This document shows positions 32,842-42,798 of a stretch of DNA of 64,000 nt, in pieces (the stretch's first letter is position 1; each line of letters begins with the position of its first letter). Under the pieces are notes generated by a model that saw only the letters and a program-made list of their open reading frames with translations, had not been told where the DNA came from and ran no database searches. The stretch is from Rhizorhabdus dicambivorans (GTDB lineage: Bacteria; Pseudomonadota; Alphaproteobacteria; Sphingomonadales; Sphingomonadaceae), in assembly GCF_002355275.1 (NCBI RefSeq), contig NZ_CP023449.1, forward strand, positions 2,706,001 to 2,770,000, written 5' to 3'. The translations under genes were made by a program, and so were the position numbers.

Positions 32842-35800
32842 TCACTCTACGGATTTCTCTATGAATCCAAGTGTATTGGCATTCTCGACCAGCGTCCGAA
32901 CCTTGGCGCGATCGAGACCCTCCGGCACTTCGGCGTCAATCTCGAGCCGGATCTTCACCTGGCTGCCCGGCAACGTGGTGAGTTGCTCGACGATTGCTTC
33001 GACGATCTGATGGATGTCTCGGGCCGGACGCTCCGGTGAGATCATCACGGCGCCGGAGAACCGCGTCGGCTTCTTTTCCGGTTGCGGAGCCGAGGGCACG
33101 TCATCCGCAGGCTGCCCATCGGGCGCCGGCGTGCTGCCGCCGGTTCCTGGGGTAGCGTCGCCGGACCCAGGCTGCACGGGAGCCGGACGATGCGCCTCGG
33201 CCACCTCAGGCCTCACAATGACGCTATCGCCGTCGATCACGACCACGGCGCTTACCGCGCGCTCGATCGCCAGCCCCAGATAGGTGTCCGACTTCTCGTC
33301 CCATCGCTCTGCATAGGCGAAGGGGCCAGGCAACATGCCGTTCACGGCAGCCTGCACAGCCTTGATCAGGACGCCCTGATCCTTGACGCGCGGCAGATAG
33401 ATGTAGCGGTTGAGATATTCCCGTAGATCTTTCAGCGACAACCACGGCTTGTCGTTCCAGATATATTTCTGGAGGTCACGGTCGAGGCGCGACGGCCCCA
33501 ATTCCGTGAGCAGGCCCTCCTCGGCCACCAACTTCTTGCTGGCCCGCGCCAACAACCCGTCCTGAGCCGGGATTTTGCCCGACACCCACTCCCAATCGGC
33601 CTGGGCGCTCTCCTGGGCCGGATAATGGAGATAGCACCAGGCCTCTTTCAGGCGGGTCTTCATCGTCTCGTTCGCTTCGGCCAGTTTCGTCTTGGCCAAC
33701 GCGCTATCGCTCTGGGTAAGGTTCAACCGCTCGGTGTCGCGGACGATCTCCCCCCAGGCCAGCGAAGCACGAACTGCGTCTTTCAGATGATCGAGCTGAC
33801 GGCTTTCCGCGGCAATGAACACCAGCATGTTGCGATAGACGCGCGGCGTGCTGCCGCGCTGCGTGAGAATGTCCTTGGCCTCGACCAGCGCGTCAGAGCC
33901 ATCGCGGCCATTGTGGGGATATTTGACACCCAGCACGACGGCGCGAACACCGCCGGCTTCATCGGGAACTTCGGCCGACGAGGCTGGCGCGACCTGCACG
34001 GCATCGAAATGCCCGCGATCGGCAAGGCCGTTCACATATTTTCCGAGTTCCGCATCGATCGTCATATCGACCAGCGCTGCCTCGATCTGCGCGGCCTTAT
34101 CTGCCGCGATACGATTGAGGCTCGCCGACATCGAGTACCAGTAACGGCCAAGATCGGCGTGCATGAACTTGGCCTGGTTGGTCAGCCGCCTGAGCGCATC
34201 GCCGAAGATCGTCGGGCGTTCGCCAGGCTGTACGACGCCGAGGTTGATCTGCTTGTCGTCGAGGCCGGTGTTCTGTTGCTGCGCCGTGGGCGCGGTGCCC
34301 ATGAAGATCGCGCGTGCGACGCGCCGCGTCGCCGAATAGCGGTTCAGGTTGGGCGCCGACTGATCGACCTTGTAGGGCGTGGACGTCGTGCCATCGACAT
34401 CGCCGGCGATGATCGCCTGCCAGCTCACGTCAAGATAATGGAGCAGTTCCGGCTCCACGCGCGGCGAACTTACCGCCACGCTGCCGGGCATGATCATCAC
34501 CGACGGATCGGCATTCATCCACAGCTCGTGAATGGCCTGTGCCATCAGGCGCAGCACGCCGCGTGTGCGCTGGAATTTTTCGAGCGAACCCCAGCTCGTA
34601 TAGAGCTGATCGAACAGCTCGGGATGGATTGGATATGCCTTCTCCAGCTTGCGCCGGTAATCCTCGTCCGCGCAGCCTTGCGGGAAATCGTTGGCGTTCT
34701 CGCGGTAGAGCTTGGCGAACTGCTTCAGCGTGTTGTCACGGTGATGGAACTTGTCGCCGGGGATGTCCTTGAACAGCCGCCGCCTGACGATCTCATAGCT
34801 CTCCTCCTGGCTCGCTGGCCGCCACGAGGACTCCACGCGGCTGAAGGTCTGCTTGAGACGCGCCAGCGCTTCCTGACCTCCTTCGCCGCCAACCTCGATC
34901 TGCGAGGCCGGCAAAGATGCGACCAGCAGTGTGCCGGGACTGGCCTTGACCGCCTCGGTCAGCGACTGGACGAAGGACAGGTTGGCATCGAACGACCCCG
35001 AGGGCAGCCCCTCGACCTTGTAGATCTGTCGCAGGTAAGCGACCCATTCGTCGATCAGGATCAGGCAAGGCGCATATTTTTTGAAGAGCGCCTCCAGCAG
35101 GTTCGAGCCCGGCGCGATGCCGCTGGCGTCATTTTCCGCCACCATTGCATAGGCATCGGCGCCGCCGAGCTGCCAGGCGAGTTCACCCCATGTCGTGCGA
35201 ATCTTCCGATCGCCCTCGGCGTGGAGCACGTCCTGCGGTCCACGCGATGTGCCGACGAGCACGGCGCGGTTGATGGCATTCGGCACGCTGAGCCCCTGCT
35301 TCTCCAGCAGTTGATCGAGGCCGGAGAGGTCCTGGACCGGGGTCGGCCCCGCCATGTGATAGAGCGCCAACATCGAGTGCGTCTTGCCGCCACCAAAGTT
35401 GGTTTGCAGTTCGACCACGGGATCGCCGCCGCTGCCGGACAACCGCTTCGCAGCCCCGACCAGCAGGGTGCTCAAGCCCTCCGTCAGATAGGTACGGCTG
35501 TAGAACTGACGCGGATCGCGGTATTCCGGCGGCGCGCTCCCCGAATGCACCTTGGCGAGGTCGGCCGCGAACTCCGCCTGCTGGAACTCGCCGGTGGCGA
35601 CATCCTGGTGTGGCTCGACGATTTCACGCCACGGCAGCAGTCCCGCCACGGTCTCGACAGAAATCTCAAGACGCTGGGTTTTCCGCCGCTCCTCGTTGCG
35701 TTGAAGCTCGGTGAACTTCGTGCGCAGGATGGTGTCGCGCATCTTGCCGAGCTGCTCGGCTGTCTCGCCGGCGCTGATCGCCTCCATCAGACGCCGCATA

Positions 35801-36138
35801 GAATCGAGCGCGCGTTCGGCATCGTCGTAGGTGAAGGTCTCGTTGTGCGAGAGCTTGTTGCGGACATCGCCCAGCTCGTTGACCAGCGAGCGTTCGGCGC
35901 GGCCAAGCACCGCCTTGAACGCCTCGGCCCAGAAGCGATCCATCGCGTTGAACAACGCGGCCTGGTCCCAGCCGACTTCGCCGCTGCTGTTGGGACGCAG
36001 GTTCGGCAGCTTCTCCAGCACCTGTACCTGCCAGTGCCCCTTGAGCGAGGTTTCGAGCCGCTTTTCGACGAATGGGATCAGCGCCGAAGGCAGCAGCTCC
36101 ATCCCTTCAAACACATATTGGCGGGTGCTTTTTGCCAC
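32842..36138 (-). CDS. DUF499 (BrxC-like) ATPase of a putative anti-phage operon
   Basis: 1098 residues. The N-terminus (YVFEGMELLPSALIPFVEKR) is a SWIM-like helical region. Walker A LQTNFGGGKTHSML is near residue 249 and Walker B CLILIDEWVAYL near 361; the GGGKTH form is typical of DUF499/COG1483 ATPases. The last 100 residues include a proline-rich linker and VMISPERPARDIHQIVEA. Homologues serve as BrxC in some BREX systems and occur in other methylase-linked defence loci. It lies 13 bases after the DUF1156 methylase gene and is the last gene of the operon. It is intact by length and motifs. Confidence 0.88.
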   Translation of the reverse strand: MAKSTRQYVFEGMELLPSALIPFVEKRLETSLKGHWQVQVLEKLPNLRPNSSGEVGWDQAALFNAMDRFWAEAFKAVLGRAERSLVNELGDVRNKLSHNETFTYDDAERALDSMRRLMEAISAGETAEQLGKMRDTILRTKFTELQRNEERRKTQRLEISVETVAGLLPWREIVEPHQDVATGEFQQAEFAADLAKVHSGSAPPEYRDPRQFYSRTYLTEGLSTLLVGAAKRLSGSGGDPVVELQTNFGGGKTHSMLALYHMAGPTPVQDLSGLDQLLEKQGLSVPNAINRAVLVGTSRGPQDVLHAEGDRKIRTTWGELAWQLGGADAYAMVAENDASGIAPGSNLLEALFKKYAPCLILIDEWVAYLRQIYKVEGLPSGSFDANLSFVQSLTEAVKASPGTLLVASLPASQIEVGGEGGQEALARLKQTFSRVESSWRPASQEESYEIVRRRLFKDIPGDKFHHRDNTLKQFAKLYRENANDFPQGCADEDYRRKLEKAYPIHPELFDQLYTSWGSLEKFQRTRGVLRLMAQAIHELWMNADPSVMIMPGSVAVSSPRVEPELLHYLDVSWQAIIAGDVDGTTSTPYKVDQSAPNLNRYSATRRVARAIFMGTAPTAQQQNTGLDDKQINLGVVQPGERPTIFGDALRRLTNQAKFMHADLGRYWYSMSASLNRIAADKAAQIEAALVDMTIDAELGKYVNGLADRGHFDAVQVAPASSAEVPDEAGGVRAVVLGVKYPHNGRDGSDALVEAKDILTQRGSTPRVYRNMLVFIAAESRQLDHLKDAVRASLAWGEIVRDTERLNLTQSDSALAKTKLAEANETMKTRLKEAWCYLHYPAQESAQADWEWVSGKIPAQDGLLARASKKLVAEEGLLTELGPSRLDRDLQKYIWNDKPWLSLKDLREYLNRYIYLPRVKDQGVLIKAVQAAVNGMLPGPFAYAERWDEKSDTYLGLAIERAVSAVVVIDGDSVIVRPEVAEAHRPAPVQPGSGDATPGTGGSTPAPDGQPADDVPSAPQPEKKPTRFSGAVMISPERPARDIHQIVEAIVEQLTTLPGSQVKIRLEIDAEVPEGLDRAKVRTLVENANTLGFIEKSVE

Positions 36139-36151
36139 GTTCAGTTCCCCC

Positions 36152-38953
36152 TTAAATATCCAGCCGGATCTGACGATCGCCGCTTGTGTCGTGGATAGCC
36201 GCAGCCGCCTTGGTCAGCTCGGCCCAATCGGCGATCAGGGCGTTGTAGGCCGTGGCCTCTTTCGCATCCTTCCGCTTATTGGCGCTAATGTCGTAGAGGC
36301 AGTAGGCAAGATCCTTCACGGCCTCGGCTTGGGTGTTGATCTTCTTGAGCAGAACGGCGGTGTCGTGGGAAATGCCGTCCTTCTCATGCTGTCGGACGAG
36401 GTGCTGAAGGCACTCCCACACCGTCAGGTGGCGATCGTCCTCCGGGTCCCAATCCTCGTCGAGTTCGTCACGCACGAGGATACGGACTTTGCCGGCGGCG
36501 CTCTCGACGATGCCCGCGTGCTTAACGCTATCGACGGAAATGCCGCGCGCACGGGCAAGGTTGTCAGCGACACCGTAATCCGCCTTGCCGGTCCCGTTCT
36601 GCTCGAACCAAGTGATGGCGAACCGCGTGTCCGCGTCGAACTCACCCTGAATGCCGCCGAGATATTCGTCGAGTTCCCGATTGATGAGCTGGAGTGCGGT
36701 CTTCACGCTCATCGGATTGTCGTCCGACTCCAGCACGGCCTTGTAACGCGAGAACACACCCATGCCCGGGCCGATGGCTGATTGTGGCATATCTGCTGGT
36801 GCGATGGTGGCCGCCTGAAGCTCTGAGATCGCTGGCGGCAATTCACGTTTCAGGGCACGGATGAACTCGGCACGGGTGACGACCTCGGCCGTGCCCTCCT
36901 TTTTCCGGCACACCAAGACGACCGAATTTGCGAGAGCATTGGTGCCAGTAGCAATTGTCCGGGCTGAGCGCTCCGTGCGAACGGGCCAAGTTCCAACAAT
37001 CGCGTAGCCCGCTTCAATCACAGCCTGTAGGAAGGTTGCCCATCCAGTCGAACTCAGGCCGTCTTGCTCGACCTCGCTTTGCTTAAAGGCATAGTAGATT
37101 GTCGCAGGAAACGATGAAGACGATTGACGGGCGAGGCTGGATATCGCCGCCGTCATACCCGTCAGGAAATGCTCCTCAGCATTCGCTTTCCCGCCGTGTC
37201 GATAAGGTGTCGCGACCAACTCTTCTTCTTTAGGAACAGAAATAGTGCTTCCAAGATCAGGGTAAACATCCTTGATGTTACGCCTGAGCCATACATAGAA
37301 ATAATCGGACAGATCAGCGTAGCCGATATTGTCGTAGTATGGCGGGTCAGTCGAGACGACTGCTCCATTCGGCAAACGCACATTCTGCGCGTCGTGCTGA
37401 ATCTCAGTGCCGGCCGCGTTTGGACTTAGCCCGGAGAGAGCCTTCCAGACCCAATCAACGGCGCCGAGATAGTTTCCGGTACTATCGCTGAAGACATTAC
37501 ATTCAGCGAAATCCCAAGTCATCGGGATCGCCTGCCGAGCAAACGTGAAACGGATGAACTCCGATGACGACCATGTGGCGATCGAACTGCCAGCATCCGC
37601 AAGCCGGTCAATCGCAAACGACAGATACACGCTGACAGCTTCAGCGTAGGCTTTGGCACCTATGCCGCCATCGCGCAGCGGGGTCGGATCAGAAGAGAGC
37701 CCGGCGACCAATGCGTCGGTTTGAATCTGGGTTCGCGCTTTTTGGACCAGCTCGCTGAAGGTATTCAGCGCTACCAATTGTCGGTCCGTGAACAAGTCAC
37801 CGAAGGTCGCCAAACCGTAGTCCACAGTCCAGAAATTCCGTGGATCGTTCGGCAAACTGGTTCCCGGTTTCCACTCCGGTTTTGCCGAAAAGGCCAGACG
37901 CTCGTGCGCCTCTTCAGGTGTGACATACGCCCGGCCACGATTGCCTTCCGCAACAATCGCGATCAGCGTCTGACCCATGTTGCCAGCGCGGCCATTGCTT
38001 TTCACATAGTCAGGAGTGATCGCCGTATCCGACATAAGGCAGCGGAAATTCGCACCGCGACCGGCCTTGGTACCGTCCTTGGCAGCAGAGAGTTCGGCCT
38101 TTGTGCCGCCGCGCCTGATGCGATAGGAGATAGTCTTCGCCTGCTTGTTGACAATCGGCTCTACCCACGTTTCCTTCCCGGCCTTGGTGCTGAGCAGGAA
38201 GCTCGATGCGATCGGGACCTGCACGTTGGAGAAGGCAGGATCGGGGCTAGGCACCGTTCGTGCCCAGATCCAGGCGATCACCGTCCCCTTGCCGCCGCCA
38301 TGCTCCTTCGGCAAGTCCACCTGCGGGTAGAGATGCCCGATGCGTTCCCACGCCTTCTCGCGCATCCACTCGCCATAATATTTGACGTCCTCCGCTAGGC
38401 CCTCAGCGTTGCGATAGAATTGCCGATCCTTCACGCCGGGATGGATCGGCTCCTTGTCCTTGAACTTCGGCGGGATCTCGATCATCGCCTTGCCGATCAT
38501 CACCGCGACCGGGTTCAGGTCCGAACCATAGGCAGGCAGGCCGAGGCGCTGCGCCTCCAGCGGGATTGACCCGCCGCCCGAGAACGGATCATAGACCGGG
38601 GGCAGTTCGCCGCCGCAGCTCTTGCGGATTTCAGCGCGGGCGCGTTCCAGTACCTCCTCGTTGGTCGAGTTCTCCCACTTCACCAGGTCCTCGATGATGG
38701 CGAACAACCGCTTGCGCTCGGCCTCCTGCGCCTCGGGCGTCGGGAACTTTTCAAGGTCGCTCGACGGATCATCGACAAGCTGAGCGAACAACACGGCCCG
38801 GCACGCAGCCAACGGCCGTCGCGCCCACCACAGATGCAGCGTGGACGGGTGTCCATGTCGGATCGATTTTTCGCGTGCGGAGGCGGCGTTGATCGCTTCG
38901 AGCGGGATCGCAACCTCGATCAATTTCTTCTTGGTGTTAGTCGTCGAGGTCAT
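36152..38953 (-). CDS. DUF1156 adenine-specific DNA methylase (PglXI-like)
   Basis: 933 residues from ATG 38953. The DUF1156 N-terminus is clear (KKLIEVAIPLEAINAASARE, then STLHLWWARRPLAACRAVLF). Methylase motif I (VYDPFSGGGSIPLEAQRLG) is near residue 121 and catalytic motif IV DPPYYDN near 536. This order is that of COG1743 N6-adenine methylases, which act as PglXI in type 3-like BREX. The start lies inside the end of the preceding gene (17-base overlap). The central part, about 36880-38160, looks visibly lower in G+C than its neighbours, suggesting transfer. It probably marks host DNA for a linked defence complex. Confidence 0.9.
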   Translation of the reverse strand: MTSTTNTKKKLIEVAIPLEAINAASAREKSIRHGHPSTLHLWWARRPLAACRAVLFAQLVDDPSSDLEKFPTPEAQEAERKRLFAIIEDLVKWENSTNEEVLERARAEIRKSCGGELPPVYDPFSGGGSIPLEAQRLGLPAYGSDLNPVAVMIGKAMIEIPPKFKDKEPIHPGVKDRQFYRNAEGLAEDVKYYGEWMREKAWERIGHLYPQVDLPKEHGGGKGTVIAWIWARTVPSPDPAFSNVQVPIASSFLLSTKAGKETWVEPIVNKQAKTISYRIRRGGTKAELSAAKDGTKAGRGANFRCLMSDTAITPDYVKSNGRAGNMGQTLIAIVAEGNRGRAYVTPEEAHERLAFSAKPEWKPGTSLPNDPRNFWTVDYGLATFGDLFTDRQLVALNTFSELVQKARTQIQTDALVAGLSSDPTPLRDGGIGAKAYAEAVSVYLSFAIDRLADAGSSIATWSSSEFIRFTFARQAIPMTWDFAECNVFSDSTGNYLGAVDWVWKALSGLSPNAAGTEIQHDAQNVRLPNGAVVSTDPPYYDNIGYADLSDYFYVWLRRNIKDVYPDLGSTISVPKEEELVATPYRHGGKANAEEHFLTGMTAAISSLARQSSSSFPATIYYAFKQSEVEQDGLSSTGWATFLQAVIEAGYAIVGTWPVRTERSARTIATGTNALANSVVLVCRKKEGTAEVVTRAEFIRALKRELPPAISELQAATIAPADMPQSAIGPGMGVFSRYKAVLESDDNPMSVKTALQLINRELDEYLGGIQGEFDADTRFAITWFEQNGTGKADYGVADNLARARGISVDSVKHAGIVESAAGKVRILVRDELDEDWDPEDDRHLTVWECLQHLVRQHEKDGISHDTAVLLKKINTQAEAVKDLAYCLYDISANKRKDAKEATAYNALIADWAELTKAAAAIHDTSGDRQIRLDI

Positions 38954-41900
38954 AAACAAGCCTGTACGTTGCGGGATGAATGGTCAGTTCGCCGCCGTCG
39001 CGCAGTGTGCGCAGGCGAGCGCCCGTCATCTCGACGGGACCACCCTCCGGGTTGATGAGAATGAATGAGTAGAGTTCCGGCTTCTGGTCCAGCAGGCCCC
39101 AGACGTCGGCTTCGAGCTGGAGCGGTTCGTGCTCCAGGCAGTGGTCCTTGGGGTAATAATGCCGCAGGATCTCGCCACCGGCCGAGCGACGCTCCCACGG
39201 AAAGCGCGCGCCATTGGCGCGGCCTATCCAGCTTCCGTCCGCATGGAAGAAACGATCCTCGCCATCGGCCTTATAGCCCTGGGCCGCCGCAAATCTCGCC
39301 ATGACGCTCGGACGGGGCGGTTTGGGCGCGGCGCGGGGCCTGGTCGCCAGCTCCGTTTCGATCAGTTTACGGTCGGGCTCCCCCGTGGGCAGCGTGGGTA
39401 CAGGCTGCGGCGTGGCTTCGTCTTCCGCCGTGAGTAGATCAGCCACGCCTGTCAGCTCGGCATCACTCTGCGCGTCTTCGGCAACCTGATCGACGCCGTC
39501 GTCATCGCCGGGTTCAGCAACGGGCTGCGTCGCCACCGTCGGTGCGACAACAATATGCTCCGGACTAAGCGTGAAATTCTCTTTGAGATATTCCCTGATG
39601 TCCTCCGGCGAGCGCTCGAACGCATAGGCCAGCGCCGCGCGAATATCCGAACTCAGGTTCCTGCCGATCTCTTCCGGCACCCGCTTGGCGAGCTTGGCCT
39701 TGGACAGCGGGCTGACAAACAGCTTGCGCTCGAGCCATAGAATGTCGGTGAGCCGCGCGGTGCCAGCCGGGACTCCATCGAGATACGGAACGACCTCCAA
39801 CTTTGGGGTCTGGACCCAGCTCGTCGCAGCGATCGCCTCCGCCAGCGCCCGCACACGCTCGGTCTCGCCGGCGTCGGCAAGCTCAATCCGTCCGAGTTGA
39901 TTTCCGAACGCGGTGAGCCAGGCGCGGCGATCTTCCATGCCGGCCAGCAGCGACGGCTGATTGAAGTGTTCCTCGACAAGGTCCGAAAGCGCCGGCAATG
40001 CCGAGAATGGCGGCGCCTGCACGACTTCTCCCGATAGCCGTTGAAAATCGGCGGTCTTGCGCTTGACCCATTCGTGCAAGTGGCTCCACCGGAACAGGGT
40101 CTGCATGCTCAGGCCATAGGCGAGCGTCTCGACCGGCGCCCACTCGCCCACGAGGTTCAGCCAGTGTCCGCACTCATCCCAGATGCGCGTGGGGTAACGG
40201 ACCAGCAGGGTGCGAACCCGCCGGGCGTCGTCGGCCGACAGCCCCTTTCCCGAGGCCAGTGTCCCGAGCCATTGCAACGCCAGATCCGCCGATGGGCGAT
40301 CGGCGACACCGACACGATGCCACAGGCTGAGATCGAGCACCGACGCGCGCACGACCGCAGCGCCGGGAACATCCTCCTCGTCCGCTGTCAGGAATACACC
40401 GCCGGACGTCACCCACGTCCCGTCCTGGGCGAGGATCAGCTTCTCCGTCTTGAAGGCGGCTCTGATGTTCTGTGCGTCGGCGGTCGAGCACCCGTCGAGC
40501 ATCTGATCGAGGCGGCGATACCATTTCTCAACCTCATAGGCCGGAGCCTTGTCGGATTTGGCCAGGGCGCGCAGCCGGTCGAGCAGACGCCCGGGACCGC
40601 TCGGGGTGCTGCGGACGCCGAGAAGGTCGAGCAGCGGGCGGGTGGTTTCGCGATCGACCAGCCCATGCACAAAGGGCTCGACATCGATCAACGCCTCCGT
40701 TTCCGGCGTCCTGCGCACGAGATCCGCCGGAAGCTGGACCATGTTGCGGGTATCGGGAAGGCAGGGCTTGGCCCGCAGCTTCAGCAACCAGTCGGTCAGT
40801 AGGCGCTCTGATGAAATCGATCGCGTGGACCCGGTGGTCGCAACCTGCAACAGCCGAGCGCTGACGGCCCGCGACCAATAAGTGTCGCGCTGATCCAGTA
40901 TCTTGCCGACGATCTTCGTCCAGATGCCTGCGTCCGTCTTCGCCAGCACCTCCCAATGCCGCCAATAGTCCGCAGGGAAATCCCAGTCCTCAATAACGAA
41001 CTGGTTGGTGACATAGGGATAGTAGAGCGCGCTGCGGGCGCCGCGCGCCTGCGCTTCCGCTGTGAGTTGCTGTCGCCCGTAAAGGCTCTGCCGCTTCTGG
41101 ACCAGGGGTGCCATCGTCTGAAGCCCCGAACGGCCAGACGACACCCAGCGCAACCAATCCTCCCGCGTGCAGGATTTGAAACTCGCGACATAGTCGCCAT
41201 GCAGAAGTTGCGTCTTTCGGACCGCCTCCGGCAGCAACTCCTCCAGCGCGCCATTTTCGTCGAACAACACGCTCTTACTGATCACCCGCAGTGTTCGGTC
41301 AGCGCAGGCATATCGGAAAGAGTCGCCGATCGTGACACCAAGCTTGGCCGCGATCTGGGCAAGCTGGACGCACTCGACGAGTTTCGCCTGACCGGAACCG
41401 AAATAGTCGGCGGCGACCCGCTCGATCACCGCGTTGACGTCGCTCGTCCCGTCGAGACCGATCTCCTCCAGCACCGCGAAGGCCGCCTCGACGGGATCGT
41501 TGCGGCTTCCGCCCTCCGCCTTGTCCCGGCGCTGATCGGCGAGGAATCGAGTCCAGTTCTGGTTGAGGACGATCAGATGGCTGGCAAGGAATTCCCAATC
41601 TTCCTCCGATTGAAGCAACTTCTTTTCACCGAGCCGGACGATCTCCGACGTCGCGTAGAGCACCTCCTTGCCCTGCACGGGCACGATCCGCAGGGCGTCG
41701 GCATCATGGCACTGCCAGCCCGTCACCTCTGGCGCGATATAGGTCCACAGGTTCAGAAGATGGCGCCAGGTCGCAGGTTTCGGCAGATGCTTGCTGCGCA
41801 GACGCTCAAGCAAGTCCGACTTCGAGAACTCCTCGATCAACCCCCAGTGAACGAGCTTGGTCCGGTTCTTGGCTGAGACATGTTGGCAAAGCGCCGGCCG

Positions 41901-42605
41901 GGACTTGGTATCGAGCAGCGCCATCGCTTGGTCCGCCGGCCAGATGTCAAAGATCTGCCGTGGTACGGTGATCGCGGCCTTGGCCTCGACCAGGCCCCCC
42001 TCCTCGGTCAGGAGGATCGATTTGCCTTCTACGGCGGCGTCGAACGCCAATTCGACGATCGCGCCACATGCCCCCTCGAGCGTAGCGGCCTCTCGATCAA
42101 CGTCCGGCAGCAGACCGTAGGCGTCCGCCCGGTCCTGCGAGCCGGTCTTCGTCTGCTCCAGCCACTCCATCATAGCGCTGGCGGCTAACTCTCCAGCGCG
42201 GTTCAGGAGCCAGCGATTGGTTGGCGAGGTCTCCGGATCCTTGATCTTGAGACGTGCCGGATCCTGGATGAAGGGCGCATTGCAGGCGAAAGGCAGCGCC
42301 GTTTCGACGCCGGTCGGCAGCACGACATAGAGGCGGCCCTTCGCGCCCAGCACGATCTCCACCCGGCAGGGCGGGAAATCACCACCATCCTCGGCCCCCA
42401 GCATCCGCTCCTGGCGGATCTCGCCGAGCGCTTCCGACGGAAAGGATTCCTCTCCCGAACGCACGAGGAGCAAGGGATCTTCGGCTTTCTGATCCAGGGC
42501 CATCCATTCGCTCTCCGCGATGGGGCCGGGTCCGAGACTCTGCCAATGCACCTCACTATCGCCGATCTGAAGGCGACGGATCTTCTTGAAGAACAGCAAC
42601 GACAC
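38937..42605 (-). CDS. Large defence-associated protein, probably missing its N-terminal GHKL/sacsin-like ATPase domain
   Basis: 1222 residues from GTG 42605. It begins SLLFFKKIRRLQIGDSEVHW. In sacsin-N-terminal-type (GHKL ATPase) proteins of defence islands, a similar LLFLRxIRRIEI segment lies some hundreds of residues in, after the ATPase domain. The frame continues upstream without a stop only to 42674 and encodes nothing ATPase-like. The rest is helical, with no catalytic motif I can identify, and ends in a small basic/aromatic domain (DRFFHADGSWIGRANGARF). It is the first gene of the operon with DUF1156 and DUF499. I infer a 5' deletion at the integrase junction; a natural short form is possible. 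Confidence 0.6.
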   Translation of the reverse strand: MSLLFFKKIRRLQIGDSEVHWQSLGPGPIAESEWMALDQKAEDPLLLVRSGEESFPSEALGEIRQERMLGAEDGGDFPPCRVEIVLGAKGRLYVVLPTGVETALPFACNAPFIQDPARLKIKDPETSPTNRWLLNRAGELAASAMMEWLEQTKTGSQDRADAYGLLPDVDREAATLEGACGAIVELAFDAAVEGKSILLTEEGGLVEAKAAITVPRQIFDIWPADQAMALLDTKSRPALCQHVSAKNRTKLVHWGLIEEFSKSDLLERLRSKHLPKPATWRHLLNLWTYIAPEVTGWQCHDADALRIVPVQGKEVLYATSEIVRLGEKKLLQSEEDWEFLASHLIVLNQNWTRFLADQRRDKAEGGSRNDPVEAAFAVLEEIGLDGTSDVNAVIERVAADYFGSGQAKLVECVQLAQIAAKLGVTIGDSFRYACADRTLRVISKSVLFDENGALEELLPEAVRKTQLLHGDYVASFKSCTREDWLRWVSSGRSGLQTMAPLVQKRQSLYGRQQLTAEAQARGARSALYYPYVTNQFVIEDWDFPADYWRHWEVLAKTDAGIWTKIVGKILDQRDTYWSRAVSARLLQVATTGSTRSISSERLLTDWLLKLRAKPCLPDTRNMVQLPADLVRRTPETEALIDVEPFVHGLVDRETTRPLLDLLGVRSTPSGPGRLLDRLRALAKSDKAPAYEVEKWYRRLDQMLDGCSTADAQNIRAAFKTEKLILAQDGTWVTSGGVFLTADEEDVPGAAVVRASVLDLSLWHRVGVADRPSADLALQWLGTLASGKGLSADDARRVRTLLVRYPTRIWDECGHWLNLVGEWAPVETLAYGLSMQTLFRWSHLHEWVKRKTADFQRLSGEVVQAPPFSALPALSDLVEEHFNQPSLLAGMEDRRAWLTAFGNQLGRIELADAGETERVRALAEAIAATSWVQTPKLEVVPYLDGVPAGTARLTDILWLERKLFVSPLSKAKLAKRVPEEIGRNLSSDIRAALAYAFERSPEDIREYLKENFTLSPEHIVVAPTVATQPVAEPGDDDGVDQVAEDAQSDAELTGVADLLTAEDEATPQPVPTLPTGEPDRKLIETELATRPRAAPKPPRPSVMARFAAAQGYKADGEDRFFHADGSWIGRANGARFPWERRSAGGEILRHYYPKDHCLEHEPLQLEADVWGLLDQKPELYSFILINPEGGPVEMTGARLRTLRDGGELTIHPATYRLVYDLDD

Positions 42606-42627
42606 GGGGCTCTTCTGGGCACCATTT

Positions 42628-42797
42628 GTTCTCCCCGGCTTAGTCCGGGGAGATCCAGCAAGCGGCTGGTTTTACAGCATAAAATCATCGAAAATCGCTG
42701 GCAACCGTCCGGGTTGATCCAGCCGTATTCAGTCAAAGAGACACGAAAAGAGTCTCTTTTTGTGACTGCTGGATCGCCCGGGGAAATCCGGGAACAC
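42628..42797. other. Structured junction between the defence operon and the integrase gene
   Basis: Three hairpins fill this gap. CTCCCCGG (42631-42638) pairs perfectly with CCGGGGAG (42645-42652). AAAGAGAC (42735-42742) pairs with GTCTCTTT (42752-42759), followed by TTTTG. CCCGG pairs with CCGGG in the last 30 bases. GATCCAGCA (42652-42660) reappears inverted as TGCTGGATC (42767-42775), making the whole gap an imperfect inverted repeat of about 170 bp. No tRNA is visible. It may be an integrase attachment region, or terminators insulating the integrase. Confidence 0.45.
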
Positions 42798-42798
42798 G

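Noticed and set aside
33625-36198. 857-codon open frame on the plus strand opposite the DUF499 gene
   Set aside because: It mirrors the minus-strand gene, has no ribosome site or recognisable domain, and reads as an antisense shadow typical of high-G+C genes.
32842-42605. Calling the operon a complete BREX system
   Set aside because: Only the BrxC-like and PglXI-like families are present; PglZ, the defining BREX protein, is absent.
42606-42798. tRNA or tRNA fragment as integration site of the P4-type integrase
   Set aside because: I looked for a T-arm and acceptor pattern here and after the integrase (44077-44138) and found only hairpins.
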